Counted from the first letter of the stretch, positions 15,317-24,217 are shown. The stretch: 35,994 nt of DNA from Sulfurimonas sp. (GCF_023229105.1 NZ_JALNZY010000015.1:1-35994); one strand, 5' to 3'. A program made the numbers and translations. The notes: generated by a model not told the origin, from the letters alone.

Positions 15317-16936
15317 ATGGATTCAGCACTCTTATATATCGTTATGGCGTTAGGTGTTTCAACTATACTAAATCTTTTTTTGAAACGCTTTGGCATCTCT
15401 CAGATAATAGGATATATTTTTACCGGTACTATAATGGTTTATGCGCTTGATTTAAGATATATGAACGACTCAAAAACGCTCGAACATATAGGCGAATTCG
15501 GCATAGTTTTTTTGATGTTTACTATAGGTCTTGAGATATCTTTGGCAAAAATGAATAGTATGAAAAAAGAGATATTTTTCAACGGGTTTATGCAGGTTGG
15601 CTTTACTGCTCTGGTAGTTTATAGCATAAGCCACTATCTGTTTTCGTTGGAGTCAGTCCCTGCTCTTATTCTCTCGCTCGCTTTTGCTCTCTCCTCTACC
15701 GCCGTGGTTCTTAGTTTCTTAAAGAGCTCAAAAGAGATACATAACCCTTATGGGCAGCGCGCAACGGGGATACTGATATTTCAAGATATCGCCGTTATTC
15801 CTATACTTATACTTTTGGGATTTTTAACAAGTAGCGGTGATCAGTCGATTCCTGAAATACTTAGAGTTACGCTTATAAGTGCTGTTTTTGTTATCGGATT
15901 TATGTTTATCGTGGGAAAAAGAGTTATGACGTGGCTCTTGCACTTTTCGGCTTCAAGTGAAGTTGACGAGCTTTTTATGGGTTCAGTCCTTTTTATAGTT
16001 GTAAGTGCCGCACTTTTAGCTTCTTACATGGGCTTTACATACTCTCTAGGAGCTTTTGTTGCGGGGATGATTATAGCCGAGACGAAATATCATCATAAAG
16101 TAGAATCCGATATTGCACCGTTTAAAGATATACTTCTTGGAACATTCTTTATCGTTGTGGGTATGAAGGTAGACGTTCTCTTTTTTATTGGCAATTTCTG
16201 GCTCATTATCGGTATCTTTTTGCTTGTTTTAGTTTTAAAAACTACTATTACCTATCTTGTTGTTCGCTTAACATCTTCACATGTGCTCTCTCTTAAGACT
16301 GCCCTTGCAATCTCTCAGGTAGGAGAGTTCTCTTTTGTTATCTTTGCAGTTGCTAGTATGGGCGGTTTATTAGAAAAAGGGCTTGAATCTCTTTTTGTTC
16401 TTGTTGTTATATTTTCAATGGTAGTAACTCCGTTTTTTATCTCAAAAATCAACAGGTTTGTGAGCTATGTAAGCCGTCATCAATATCTAGGACTTGATAT
16501 CTCCGCATTTATATCTAGACAAAACCATGTAATCGTCTGCGGTTACAGTGTTGTAGGTAAGTTTGTTGCTAAAAATCTTGATGCTCTTGGTGCTCCGTAT
16601 GTCATTATAGACAATAATCCAAAACACGTTAATGAGGCAATTTCTGCAGGAAAAGAGGCATATCTTGGAGATATGTCAAAGCTCTCGCTCCTAGAAGCGC
16701 TTCATGCAGAGAGCTCGGCGGCAATTATTGTAACATTAGATAATATTGAGAAAAAAAGAGCAATCTGCGAGGCAATCTTAAAGCACACGAAAGATATCAA
16801 GCTAATAGTAAAAGTATCAACGCTTGAGGATAAAGAGAATCTGCAGGATTTGGAAATAACATCTATTGTTGACACTAAAGTTGAGGTGGGACGCCTGCTT
16901 GTGGAAAGAATGCTTACATGCAAGATGAGGTACTAA
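15317..16936 (+). CDS. CPA2 monovalent cation/proton antiporter with TrkA-N (RCK) domain
   Basis: 539 aa inner-membrane protein. About residues 1-385 form the Na+/H+-exchanger-type membrane domain with many hydrophobic segments and family stretches such as LMFTIGLEISL and ALSSTAVVLSFL. A cytoplasmic RCK nucleotide-binding domain starts near residue 403 (HVIVCGYSVVGKFVA, then VIIDNNPKH). It resembles KefB/KefC and YbaL types, exporting K+ or Na+ in exchange for protons. Which ion, and whether glutathione adducts gate it, cannot be told. It is followed after 40 bases by a sugar cassette on the same strand. Confidence 0.9.
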   Translation: MDSALLYIVMALGVSTILNLFLKRFGISQIIGYIFTGTIMVYALDLRYMNDSKTLEHIGEFGIVFLMFTIGLEISLAKMNSMKKEIFFNGFMQVGFTALVVYSISHYLFSLESVPALILSLAFALSSTAVVLSFLKSSKEIHNPYGQRATGILIFQDIAVIPILILLGFLTSSGDQSIPEILRVTLISAVFVIGFMFIVGKRVMTWLLHFSASSEVDELFMGSVLFIVVSAALLASYMGFTYSLGAFVAGMIIAETKYHHKVESDIAPFKDILLGTFFIVVGMKVDVLFFIGNFWLIIGIFLLVLVLKTTITYLVVRLTSSHVLSLKTALAISQVGEFSFVIFAVASMGGLLEKGLESLFVLVVIFSMVVTPFFISKINRFVSYVSRHQYLGLDISAFISRQNHVIVCGYSVVGKFVAKNLDALGAPYVIIDNNPKHVNEAISAGKEAYLGDMSKLSLLEALHAESSAAIIVTLDNIEKKRAICEAILKHTKDIKLIVKVSTLEDKENLQDLEITSIVDTKVEVGRLLVERMLTCKMRY

Positions 16937-16976
16937 TTGATGTTACGCACTAAAACAGAGATTGGGTACTAATAAG

Positions 16977-17804
16977 ATGAAAAATGTATATATTACCGAT
17001 TTGGACCACACCTTTTTGCGAACAGATTTAAGTGTAAGTGAATTTACAAAAGAGATGTGGAACGGTTTTTCAGCCCACTCTATCCTTAGCATAGCAACCG
17101 CTAGAACATATAAGAAGACGACACAATTTTTAAAAAATGTAGATATTAACGCTCCCATGATACTTCTTGATGGCGCTTTGATAGCAACGATAGAGAAAAA
17201 AATAATTGATACAAAATTTATAAACAAAGAGGTAGGAGACGCAATCATAGACGAGGGCGCAAAATTTGGCATCTATCCCTTTGTCCTCTCCTTGGCGGAT
17301 ACCAATCTAAGCGAAGCATTCTCCTACTCTAGCGTTTTAAACATGCATCAAAAAGAGGTTCTTAAAAACTATAAAAAAGATGAACATCATCATCAAGAGA
17401 AAAATCTTCGTGCAATGAATGACAATTTTAAGATAGTCTATTTTGGTGAAGAAGAGCTTCTTCGAAGAGTTGCACAGCATCTTAAGGGGATTTTTGGAGA
17501 TACGCTAAAGTATATATTAGCTCCGGAAGCTTATGTCGGTTGCTACTTTTTAACTCTGCTTCAAAAAGATGCAGACAAGTCGCATGGCATACGAAGTGTG
17601 AGCGAAGCTATGGATTTTGATCTTCAAAAACTGACTGTATTTGGAGATAACCTTAATGATATCGGCATGTTTGAGTTGGCCGAAACATCGGTTGCGGTTG
17701 CCAATGCGCAAGAGAGCGTCAAAAAGGCGGCAAAGATAGTTCTTCCTCATACAAATGACGAAGATGCGGTTGCAAACTATCTTATGAATCTGAAAAATGT
17801 CTAG
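16977..17804 (+). CDS. Cof-type HAD-superfamily phosphatase
   Basis: 275 aa from the ATG at 16977. A TTG fifteen bases upstream is in frame but would push the catalytic motif away from the N-terminus. HAD motif I is TDLDHT (Asp8 nucleophile, Asp10), and the C-terminal motif FGDNLNDIGMF binds Mg2+. The large type IIB cap between them marks the Cof subfamily, which dephosphorylates sugar phosphates and similar metabolites. It overlaps the downstream transporter gene by 8 bases, so a sugar-phosphate substrate is likely. It is not a close match to MupP (MurNAc-6-phosphate phosphatase), which belongs to a different HAD branch. Confidence 0.85.
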   Translation: MKNVYITDLDHTFLRTDLSVSEFTKEMWNGFSAHSILSIATARTYKKTTQFLKNVDINAPMILLDGALIATIEKKIIDTKFINKEVGDAIIDEGAKFGIYPFVLSLADTNLSEAFSYSSVLNMHQKEVLKNYKKDEHHHQEKNLRAMNDNFKIVYFGEEELLRRVAQHLKGIFGDTLKYILAPEAYVGCYFLTLLQKDADKSHGIRSVSEAMDFDLQKLTVFGDNLNDIGMFELAETSVAVANAQESVKKAAKIVLPHTNDEDAVANYLMNLKNV

Positions 17805-19062
17805 CAAAACCTCACTGCTTCCAATGGTTATCATTGCCATCTTATTTTTTATATTCGGATTTGTTACATGGCTTAACGGCTCGCTTATCCCGTTTTTAAA
17901 AGTCATCTGCGACCTTAATGAGTTTGAAGCTCTTTTTGTAACCTTTGTCTTTTACATAGCTTATACATTTATGGCTTTACCGATGTCTTATGTGATAGAA
18001 AAAACGGGTTACAAAAATTCTATGGCACTAGGTTTGGCGATAATGGCAGTAGGGAGCCTTCTGTTTATCCCAGCGGCACAGAGTGCTAGTTTTTTGCTCT
18101 TTTTGCTAGCTCTTTTTACACTTGGATCAGGCCTTACTATTTTACAAACAGCCTCAAACCCATACATAGTGTGTATAGGACCAATCGAGAGCGCGGCTAT
18201 GCGTATAAGTATTATGGGACTTATAAATAAGGGTGCAGGAGTTATAGCTCCTCTTCTTTTTACAGCCTTTATACTCTCAGATATAGGCTCTTTAGAAAAT
18301 TTATCCGTTGAATCAAAAGAGGAGCTTGCCTCAAAGCTTATAGTTCCTTATATAGTCATGGCAGCACTGCTTTGTGCTCTTATTGCTCTTGTGAAGTTCT
18401 CTAAGCTTCCAGAGCTTGAGTTTGAAAGAGATGAGATGCAGGAGCAAAAGAGTATCTTTGCATTCCCTCGTGTTGTTTTGGGTGCAGCCGCCCTCTTTTT
18501 TTATGTCGGTATAGAGGTAATAGCGGGGGACACCATCGGGCTTTACGGTCAGCATCTAGGTTTGACAAATGTAACTGCTTTAACCTCTTATGTAATGTTC
18601 TTTATGGTGCTTGGCTATGCAGTCGGGGTTGCTTTTATACCAAAGTATCTTTCGCAAAAAGAAGCACTTACAGGCTCCGCACTTCTTGGAATACTTTTTT
18701 TAACAGGGGTTGTAGTGTCCTCGCAGAGTCACGATATATCTGAGGTTTTATGGGGATGGAGCGGCATCAGAACACTTCCAAATACAGTAATGTTTGTGGC
18801 GCTTTTAGGATTTGCAAATGCTCTAGTGTGGCCGAGTATCTGGCCACTTGCATTAGAGGGTTTGGGAGAGCGTACTGCGCAAGGGAGCGCTCTTTTGATT
18901 ATGGCCATAGCAGGTGGGGCAATCCTTCCACTCATCTTTGGAAAAATCTCCCATGTCAGCGGAGATATGCAATCGACTTACCTCATAGGAATAATCTGCT
19001 ATATTTTTATACTCCTTTACGCACTGAAATGGTATAAAATAAAATCTTGGGATGAGTTGTGA
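17797..19062 (+). CDS. MFS sugar transporter, FucP/GluP-like
   Basis: 421 aa with about 12 hydrophobic segments. FGFVTWLNGSLIPFLK near residue 22 and GLTILQTASNPYI near residue 110 are characteristic of the FHS family of the major facilitator superfamily (fucose permease, glucose/galactose transporter). It is therefore predicted to be a proton- or sodium-coupled hexose importer. The gene overlaps the HAD phosphatase upstream (8 bases) and the mutarotase downstream (4 bases, GTGA), a tight translationally coupled unit. Substrate unproven: hexose or amino sugar. Confidence 0.85.
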   Translation: MSSKTSLLPMVIIAILFFIFGFVTWLNGSLIPFLKVICDLNEFEALFVTFVFYIAYTFMALPMSYVIEKTGYKNSMALGLAIMAVGSLLFIPAAQSASFLLFLLALFTLGSGLTILQTASNPYIVCIGPIESAAMRISIMGLINKGAGVIAPLLFTAFILSDIGSLENLSVESKEELASKLIVPYIVMAALLCALIALVKFSKLPELEFERDEMQEQKSIFAFPRVVLGAAALFFYVGIEVIAGDTIGLYGQHLGLTNVTALTSYVMFFMVLGYAVGVAFIPKYLSQKEALTGSALLGILFLTGVVVSSQSHDISEVLWGWSGIRTLPNTVMFVALLGFANALVWPSIWPLALEGLGERTAQGSALLIMAIAGGAILPLIFGKISHVSGDMQSTYLIGIICYIFILLYALKWYKIKSWDEL

Positions 19063-19907
19063 TTGCGCATAAAAAATTGCCAAACGGCTTTGAATATATA
19101 GAGATAAAAAATAGCACCACAGAGGCAAAAATAGCACTTCAAGGGGCGCATCTTTTTCATTATGCAAGAGTTGGCGAGGAGCCAATTCTATGGCTTAGTG
19201 AGGTTAGTGACTTTGAGTATAAAAAAGCGATTCGCGGCGGTATCCCAATTTGCTGGCCTTGGTTTGGATTTAATGAGGACAAATCTCTGCCTCAGCACGG
19301 CTTTGCAAGAACCTCTATATGGCAGTTTATCTCTAGCGAGGAGGTAGATAAGCAGACAGCAGCTTTGATCCTTAGGATGACTCACAACGAAGAGACGTTA
19401 AAAATGTGGCCATACAAATTTGAACTAGAGCTACATGTGATAATCTCTAAGAGATTGACAATAAAGCTTAAAACTACAAACAAAGATGAAAAATCTTTTA
19501 AAATATCTCAAGCACTCCATACCTATTTTGGTGTTTTAGATATCTGTGAAGTAACTGTAAAAGGGCTAGACAAAAAACCATATTTGGACGCACTGACATG
19601 GAATCATGAGATCCAAACAGGCGATGTAACTTTCAATCAAGAGGTCGATAGAGTCTATCAAGAAGTAGATGGCGAAATAGTATTAAGCGACAGAAATAGA
19701 GAGGTTTATATAAAAAGCAGAGGCTCCTCTTCTGTTGTTGTCTGGAACCCGTGGATTGAAAAAACCAAAAGAATGAGCGCCATGAAAGAGGATGCTTATA
19801 AGAGTATGCTCTGCATAGAGACATCAAATGCTTTTGCTGATGCAAGGGTTTTAAAATCAAAAGAATCACACACTCTAAAAGCCGACATATTTACAAAGCC
19901 GCTGTAA
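19059..19907 (+). CDS. D-hexose-6-phosphate mutarotase (YeaD-like aldose epimerase)
   Basis: 282 aa, starting with GTG within the transporter stop (GTGA). Family signatures are LQGAHLFHYA near residue 28, IRGGIPICWPWFG near residue 60 and HGFART near residue 79, where the His and Arg belong to the phosphosugar-binding site. The C-terminal WNPWIEKTKRMSAM is also typical. It interconverts anomers of glucose-6-phosphate-like sugars. Together with the transporter and phosphatase it forms a small hexose-handling cassette, somewhat unexpected beside chemolithotrophic genes. Confidence 0.9.
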   Translation: MIAHKKLPNGFEYIEIKNSTTEAKIALQGAHLFHYARVGEEPILWLSEVSDFEYKKAIRGGIPICWPWFGFNEDKSLPQHGFARTSIWQFISSEEVDKQTAALILRMTHNEETLKMWPYKFELELHVIISKRLTIKLKTTNKDEKSFKISQALHTYFGVLDICEVTVKGLDKKPYLDALTWNHEIQTGDVTFNQEVDRVYQEVDGEIVLSDRNREVYIKSRGSSSVVVWNPWIEKTKRMSAMKEDAYKSMLCIETSNAFADARVLKSKESHTLKADIFTKPL

Positions 19908-20036
19908 AAGAAAGGTTTTTAATTTAAGTAACTTTTGGTAAAAAAGGTATCAATTATAATAAATTATAATTTAAGACCATCTGCAATAGAATATTTGCAG
20001 TGAAGTAAAAATTAAAGATAATGTGAGGATATAACT

Positions 20037-20288
20037 ATGAGAGTTTCACCAAGAAGAGTGTTTTTTAAATATATGGTTATTATGGGTTTTGTTACATGGA
20101 GTGCTACTGCGTTGCATGCTAAAACAACAAAAGAGAAGACAGCGTATCAAGAGAGCCCAAAAGATGGCAATATATGTGCTGATTGCTTGCATTTTCTTCC
20201 AGATACAAATGAGTGTAAAATAATTGAAGGCTCTATAAGCCCAAATGGTTGGTGTAATTTATACTTTAAAGACCCAAGAAAAAAGTAG
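20037..20288 (+). CDS. High-potential iron-sulfur protein (HiPIP), Tat-exported
   Basis: 83 aa. An N-terminal twin arginine (SPRRVFFKYMV, Arg6-Arg7) with a hydrophobic stretch predicts Tat export, as for known HiPIPs, and cleavage near residue 28 (LHA-KT). The mature part has Cys47, Cys50, Cys60 and Cys73 in the order CxxC-C-GWC, matching the 4Fe-4S pattern of this family (GWCNLYF is diagnostic). It would be a small periplasmic electron carrier, possibly for sulfur oxidation or a cytochrome oxidase. It stands alone behind its own leader with a hairpin (CTGCAA/TTGCAG, 19981-20000) and a GAGG ribosome site. Confidence 0.85.
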   Translation: MRVSPRRVFFKYMVIMGFVTWSATALHAKTTKEKTAYQESPKDGNICADCLHFLPDTNECKIIEGSISPNGWCNLYFKDPRKK

Positions 20289-20301
20289 GTAAAAGCGCTT
20301 T

Positions 20302-21273
20302 TTATTTTAGTCCCAAGTGAGCATCATAGGCTAAGCGCATCACGCCTATGGCGTAGTTTGAGGAGTTATTATAACGCATGATTCTTTTTGCATACTCTCT
20401 TAAATATGAAAGCTCTTGCTTGTCGCAGGTAAAGCAGTCATATTTTTTTTGCGATTTTGAATTTTGCTCATAAACCAGCGAAGCGTTCTCATTTAGAAAC
20501 TCATAGTCATACCATGTTGATTCGATACTTACAATATCTGGTATTTTTCTCCAGTCTATAAGCTCAGAAAAATCAGCCTTTTCATGTAAAAATTTACTAG
20601 CAGATACAATAGCATCTTCCATCTTTGTTAAATCTGCAATTTCACTTTTATACCCCTGAGCATAAACAAAACTGTTGGGCATAAACTGGGGAATTCCGAC
20701 GGCTCCGGCATAAGAACTTGGCAGGTTGCACTCTTCTGGGCTTACCCCTTTTTTGTAACAGTAAGTGATGATAGAAGCCATGTTTGTTTTGCCCATGGAT
20801 ATAAGCCACTTCTCTCTGGGTGTGTTTGGCTCTGTTCTTAGCACTAAAGTGTTAAAGACAATAAACGCATCATGAGTAGGTTTTATCTTTCCAAGTTTTG
20901 TCTCTTTGATTAAGATAGCGGCTATTATTTCACGATTTACGCCATATTTTTGTTCTGTAAAGTCATAAACTTCAGCATACTCTTTTAGATGCTCAATCAT
21001 ATCCGGCACATATTTTACAAGCACGTTATTTGCTTTTTTCTCATTTTTTTTATGAGTTTGAATATATTTTGGTTGTAGATATTTATAGCTTACCTCATCA
21101 AACTTCTGCGTTTTAAAGTAGGAGAGTAAAAATTTGTTTGCATACTTGTATGATACGCCGTTTTTTACGACCTTGTTACATATATCGGTGTAGTCTCTGT
21201 TTTTAAATTCGCAGTTGTCATGTTTGGCAAAAAGGAGGGTAGAGAACAAAAGTGTGAAAAATATTTTAGGCAT
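20302..21273 (-). CDS. MltB-like lytic murein transglycosylase
   Basis: 323 aa with a Sec signal peptide (MPKIFFTLLFSTLLFA). The catalytic Glu is Glu124 in ILIKETKLGK, and GAVGIPQFMPNSF is the SLT_2/MltB substrate-groove motif. It cleaves peptidoglycan and leaves 1,6-anhydroMurNAc ends, the substrate of the recycling enzymes encoded at 21521-26788. There is no lipobox, unlike E. coli MltB, so it is probably soluble in the periplasm. It is convergent with the HiPIP gene across only 13 bases. Confidence 0.88.
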   Translation of the reverse strand: MPKIFFTLLFSTLLFAKHDNCEFKNRDYTDICNKVVKNGVSYKYANKFLLSYFKTQKFDEVSYKYLQPKYIQTHKKNEKKANNVLVKYVPDMIEHLKEYAEVYDFTEQKYGVNREIIAAILIKETKLGKIKPTHDAFIVFNTLVLRTEPNTPREKWLISMGKTNMASIITYCYKKGVSPEECNLPSSYAGAVGIPQFMPNSFVYAQGYKSEIADLTKMEDAIVSASKFLHEKADFSELIDWRKIPDIVSIESTWYDYEFLNENASLVYEQNSKSQKKYDCFTCDKQELSYLREYAKRIMRYNNSSNYAIGVMRLAYDAHLGLK

Positions 21274-21348
21274 CAGAAACTCTTTTTAGATTTTATTAAC
21301 CCTAGTATAACATCTTCTATAAAAATAATTTTAAGCAGTAAGAAGATT

Positions 21349-21357
21349 TGTTATAAT
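21349..21357 (+). promoter_or_regulatory. Extended -10 promoter of the 48-aa Cys-rich gene
   Basis: TGTTATAAT is an exact extended -10, 31 bases upstream of the ATG at 21388, in the divergent gap with the transglycosylase gene. Same element type as at 15250-15258. Confidence 0.55.
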
Positions 21358-21387
21358 TTCAAAAAATATTACAAAATAGGAATAGAA

Positions 21388-21534
21388 ATGGAAGTAGATA
21401 AGGCTTGTAACAACAAGATATGTATGAAAAGTGATGAGTGCGCAAGATACCAATCATATTTAGACGGCAATAAAGATTATAAAACCTTTAAGGGAACAGA
21501 GACAAAAGGGTGCGGGCAGTTTATGCAGAAGTAG
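21388..21534 (+). CDS. Small cysteine-rich protein, unknown function
   Basis: 48 aa from the ATG at 21388, which has AGGA six bases upstream and an extended -10 further up. In-frame ATG codons further upstream, such as 21220, lie inside the divergent transglycosylase gene or in its promoter gap and are not supported. The protein has four Cys (7, 12, 18 and 42), many charged residues and no signal or membrane segment. The Cys spacing suggests a metal or Fe-S site, but no family is recognised. The last 14 bases overlap the convergent murU end. Confidence 0.65.
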   Translation: MEVDKACNNKICMKSDECARYQSYLDGNKDYKTFKGTETKGCGQFMQK

Positions 21535-22183
21535 CGTTTATCTCTTTTAACCTTTGAGGCGTGCCTATATCGTGCCACTTGCCTTCATAGAGTGAACCGC
21601 CGACATTGCCATTTTTTACCGCTTCTCTAAGCAGGGGAGCAAGAGGCATTTTTTTACACTCTAAGCCTTCAAAGAGTTTTGCAGAGTAGTATCCAATACC
21701 TGAAAATGTAAATCTTCTTTTTATATCGTTGCTCACTCTATTTTTGTGTAACGCAAAGTCTCCATCAGGATTATGCTGAGGGTTTGGAACTAAAATAAGA
21801 TGCGCCAAGTCGCCATTTAAATTAAAGCTTGTTTCAAACTCATAGTCGCACCAGATATCGCTATTTACCACCAAGAAGGTGTCGCTCTGGATAAGGGGAA
21901 GTGCGTTTATGATGCCGCCTGCACTCTCAAGGGCACCGCTTTGTCTCTCATCAGAGTAGAGTAGATTGACTCCCCACTTTGAGCCATCGCCCAAACTCTT
22001 CTCTATCATGTCTCCGAGATAGTCTATGTTTATTACTATTTCGCTAAATCCGAGGGAAGTGAGCCTCTCTATATGCCAAACAATAAGACTTTTACCGTGA
22101 ACTTTTAAAAGTGCTTTTGGAGTTTTATCCGTAAGTGGGCGCATTCTCTCTCCGCGTCCTGCCGCTAAAATCATGGCTTTCAT
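21521..22183 (-). CDS. murU: N-acetylmuramate-1-phosphate uridylyltransferase (MurU-like)
   Basis: 220-aa sugar-1-phosphate nucleotidyltransferase. The N-terminus MILAAGRGERMRPLTDKTPKALL carries the nucleotide-binding loop and signature Lys, and VVNSDIW holds a metal-binding Asp. The next gene upstream is an AmgK-type kinase overlapping by 4 bases. In Pseudomonas, AmgK and MurU together turn MurNAc into UDP-MurNAc, bypassing de novo synthesis and the fosfomycin target MurA. The identity therefore rests on both sequence and context. A different sugar nucleotide (for example GDP-heptose-like) is possible without the context. Confidence 0.82.
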   Translation of the reverse strand: MKAMILAAGRGERMRPLTDKTPKALLKVHGKSLIVWHIERLTSLGFSEIVINIDYLGDMIEKSLGDGSKWGVNLLYSDERQSGALESAGGIINALPLIQSDTFLVVNSDIWCDYEFETSFNLNGDLAHLILVPNPQHNPDGDFALHKNRVSNDIKRRFTFSGIGYYSAKLFEGLECKKMPLAPLLREAVKNGNVGGSLYEGKWHDIGTPQRLKEINATSA

Positions 22184-23118
22184 TTAAGACCGCTTAGAAA
22201 TTTTGCAAGCTCTTGCGTTTGGTTATATCTATTTGCTGTATCTATAACATACTTAAGAGTTAGCGGTATATCTTTTAAAAAACTCTCTTTTTTATCGCGA
22301 ATATGAAGACGAGAGAAGACCCCAAGCACCTTTATGTGTCTTTGAAGCCCCATAAAATCAAACCATTTTATAAATGTTTCATTATCCACTTTTAATCCTT
22401 TTTTATCACGAAATTCCAGTGCCAACTCCTTGATGCTTCTTCTATCATAGGCGACGTAGCAATCTTTTAAGAGTGAAACTAAGTCATAGGTAATTGCGCC
22501 ATTCATGGCATCTTGATAATCAATCAGACCAATTTTGTTATTCTCTTTTAGCATGATGTTTCTTGAGTGAAAGTCACGATGCACAAATATATCTTGAGGC
22601 TGCTCAAGAACAGTGTTTGAGATAGTATTAAGGGTCTCTTCTAGGAGCTTTTTTTGTGCCAGAGTTAGTTTTACTTGTAGATATTTTTCAATATACCACT
22701 CCTGCATCAAGCTCATCTCAAAATCCAAAAACTCTTTATTGTAAACGCGGAGCCCTTTCACACTTGCTTTTTGCATCTTCAAAATAGTATTGATAGCTTT
22801 TGTGTAGTATGCTTTAAAGTTGTTTTGATTTAAAATATCCAGATAGTGTTTTGTTCCAAAATCTTCAAGTATCAAGTAGCCGTCTTGTATATTTTGTTCA
22901 AATATTTTAGGTACGCCGACATCTGCATTTTGCAGTTTTGAGGTGACATCCAAAAAGGATTTTAAGGACTCTTTCTCAAGAGAAGAGTCCATCAATATTG
23001 CTGTTTTGTTTCCATCTCGCAGTCTGTAATATTTTCTAAAACTTGCATCAGCTAAGGCAGACTCAATGATATAGTTTTTAAAAGTAGTTGTTTTTAACCA
23101 TGACTGTGTTTTACTCAT
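22180..23118 (-). CDS. amgK: Anomeric amino-sugar kinase AmgK-like
   Basis: 312 aa from the ATG at 23118. That ATG sits in ATGAGTAA and overlaps the anmK stop by 8 bases. Starts further upstream would extend deep into anmK. It has an aminoglycoside-phosphotransferase/choline-kinase fold: ILEDFG (residues 83-88), catalytic loop VHRDFHSRNIML (179-190, Asp182) and metal-binding IDYQDA (199-204). AmgK phosphorylates MurNAc or GlcNAc at C1. The order anmK-amgK-murU supports MurNAc as substrate. Confidence 0.85.
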   Translation of the reverse strand: MSKTQSWLKTTTFKNYIIESALADASFRKYYRLRDGNKTAILMDSSLEKESLKSFLDVTSKLQNADVGVPKIFEQNIQDGYLILEDFGTKHYLDILNQNNFKAYYTKAINTILKMQKASVKGLRVYNKEFLDFEMSLMQEWYIEKYLQVKLTLAQKKLLEETLNTISNTVLEQPQDIFVHRDFHSRNIMLKENNKIGLIDYQDAMNGAITYDLVSLLKDCYVAYDRRSIKELALEFRDKKGLKVDNETFIKWFDFMGLQRHIKVLGVFSRLHIRDKKESFLKDIPLTLKYVIDTANRYNQTQELAKFLSGLK

Positions 23119-24217
23119 AAATAGCACCCAATAAAGAATCTTTTGACGCTCCAGTAACGGAGGATAGTTTAACACAATTTTTGTGCACTCTCTCATGTGC
23201 GAGCCATGCAAAAGCCATAGCCTCCATAAACTTGCTACTTACCCCGCACTCATCGCTTGATGCCACTTCAACTCCTCTAAGTTCATCTGCTAGCCTCTGC
23301 ATTAGATAGCCGTTTTTGACACCGCCGCCGCATACTATAAGTAAAGTTACTTCGTTTTTTCTGACCTCATTTGCGATGCTTGAAACTGTTAGCTCCAAAA
23401 GTGTTGCCTGCATATCTCTGTTTTTTATATGTAGAGTGCCGCCTTTTTTCTGCATGAAAATCTCAAGCTGCCTCTCAAGCCATGTTTTGTTAAAAAGTTC
23501 ACGTCCTGTGCTTTTTGGAGCTTTTTTTGAGAAATATGGCTCACTAAGCATCTGCTGTAGCAGTTCGTTGTTTGGAGTTCCGGATTTTGCCCATCTTCCA
23601 TCCTCATCGAACGTTGCGCTATTGTGGAGTGAAACCCAGTAATCCATAAGAACATTCCCGCATCCGGTATCATACCCTGTAAGATTTTCTCCCAAAATAG
23701 ATAAATTTGCCATCCCACCGATATTTACAACAGCGATTTTAGCTTTTAGTCTTGAAAAAACATATTGGTGAAAAGCGGGTGCAAAAGGAGCGCCTTGCCC
23801 GCCCAATGCTATATCCTTTCGTCTAAAATCACTAACGACACGAACACCCGTTAGCGCCGTTATAATGTTTGAATCGCCCAGCTGCATAGAGAAAGGGTGG
23901 TCACTATCAGGATTATGCCAGAGCGTCTGCCCATGCAGACCGATAGCCGTTATCTGCTTTTTATCTATCTTTTTTTCAGATATAAAACGCTCCAGTGCAT
24001 CAGCGTACATTTTACCCAAGCGCATATCAAGTTCGCCGATTTTTTTAAGCGTTGTCGGAGCATTTATGGCTTTTAAAACCTCTTTTTTTACCTCTTTGTC
24101 AAACGAATATGCCCCCGAGCACAAAAGCTCAAAACTCTGTTGTTTGATTTCGCAGTAAGCAATATCAATGCCATCAAGGCTCGTTCCGGACATTACGCCT
24201 ATATAAAATTCACTCAC
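23111..24217 (-). CDS. anmK: Anhydro-N-acetylmuramic acid kinase
   Basis: 368 aa. It opens the 1,6-anhydro ring of anhydroMurNAc while phosphorylating C6 to give MurNAc-6-phosphate. Family motifs are GVMSGTSLDGID (residues 7-18), IGLHGQTLWHNP near residue 93 and YDTGCGNVLMD near residue 168. The start is GTG, eight bases after a strong GGAGGAG. It overlaps the symporter gene upstream by 8 bases and amgK downstream by 8 bases. Full family length. Confidence 0.95.
   Translation of the reverse strand: MSEFYIGVMSGTSLDGIDIAYCEIKQQSFELLCSGAYSFDKEVKKEVLKAINAPTTLKKIGELDMRLGKMYADALERFISEKKIDKKQITAIGLHGQTLWHNPDSDHPFSMQLGDSNIITALTGVRVVSDFRRKDIALGGQGAPFAPAFHQYVFSRLKAKIAVVNIGGMANLSILGENLTGYDTGCGNVLMDYWVSLHNSATFDEDGRWAKSGTPNNELLQQMLSEPYFSKKAPKSTGRELFNKTWLERQLEIFMQKKGGTLHIKNRDMQATLLELTVSSIANEVRKNEVTLLIVCGGGVKNGYLMQRLADELRGVEVASSDECGVSSKFMEAMAFAWLAHERVHKNCVKLSSVTGASKDSLLGAIYE

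Noticed and set aside
16925..16979. Near-duplicate GGTACTAAT...GATG around the end of the antiporter gene and the start of the HAD gene, with a 10-codon ORF between
   Set aside because: The repeat is only about 9-14 bases with mismatches and no ribosome site supports the mini ORF. Chance is sufficient.
22180..23211. The longer 343-aa form of the AmgK gene starting at 23211
   Set aside because: It would extend 100 bases into anmK in another frame. The ATG at 23118, overlapping the anmK stop by 8 bases, fits the family start.
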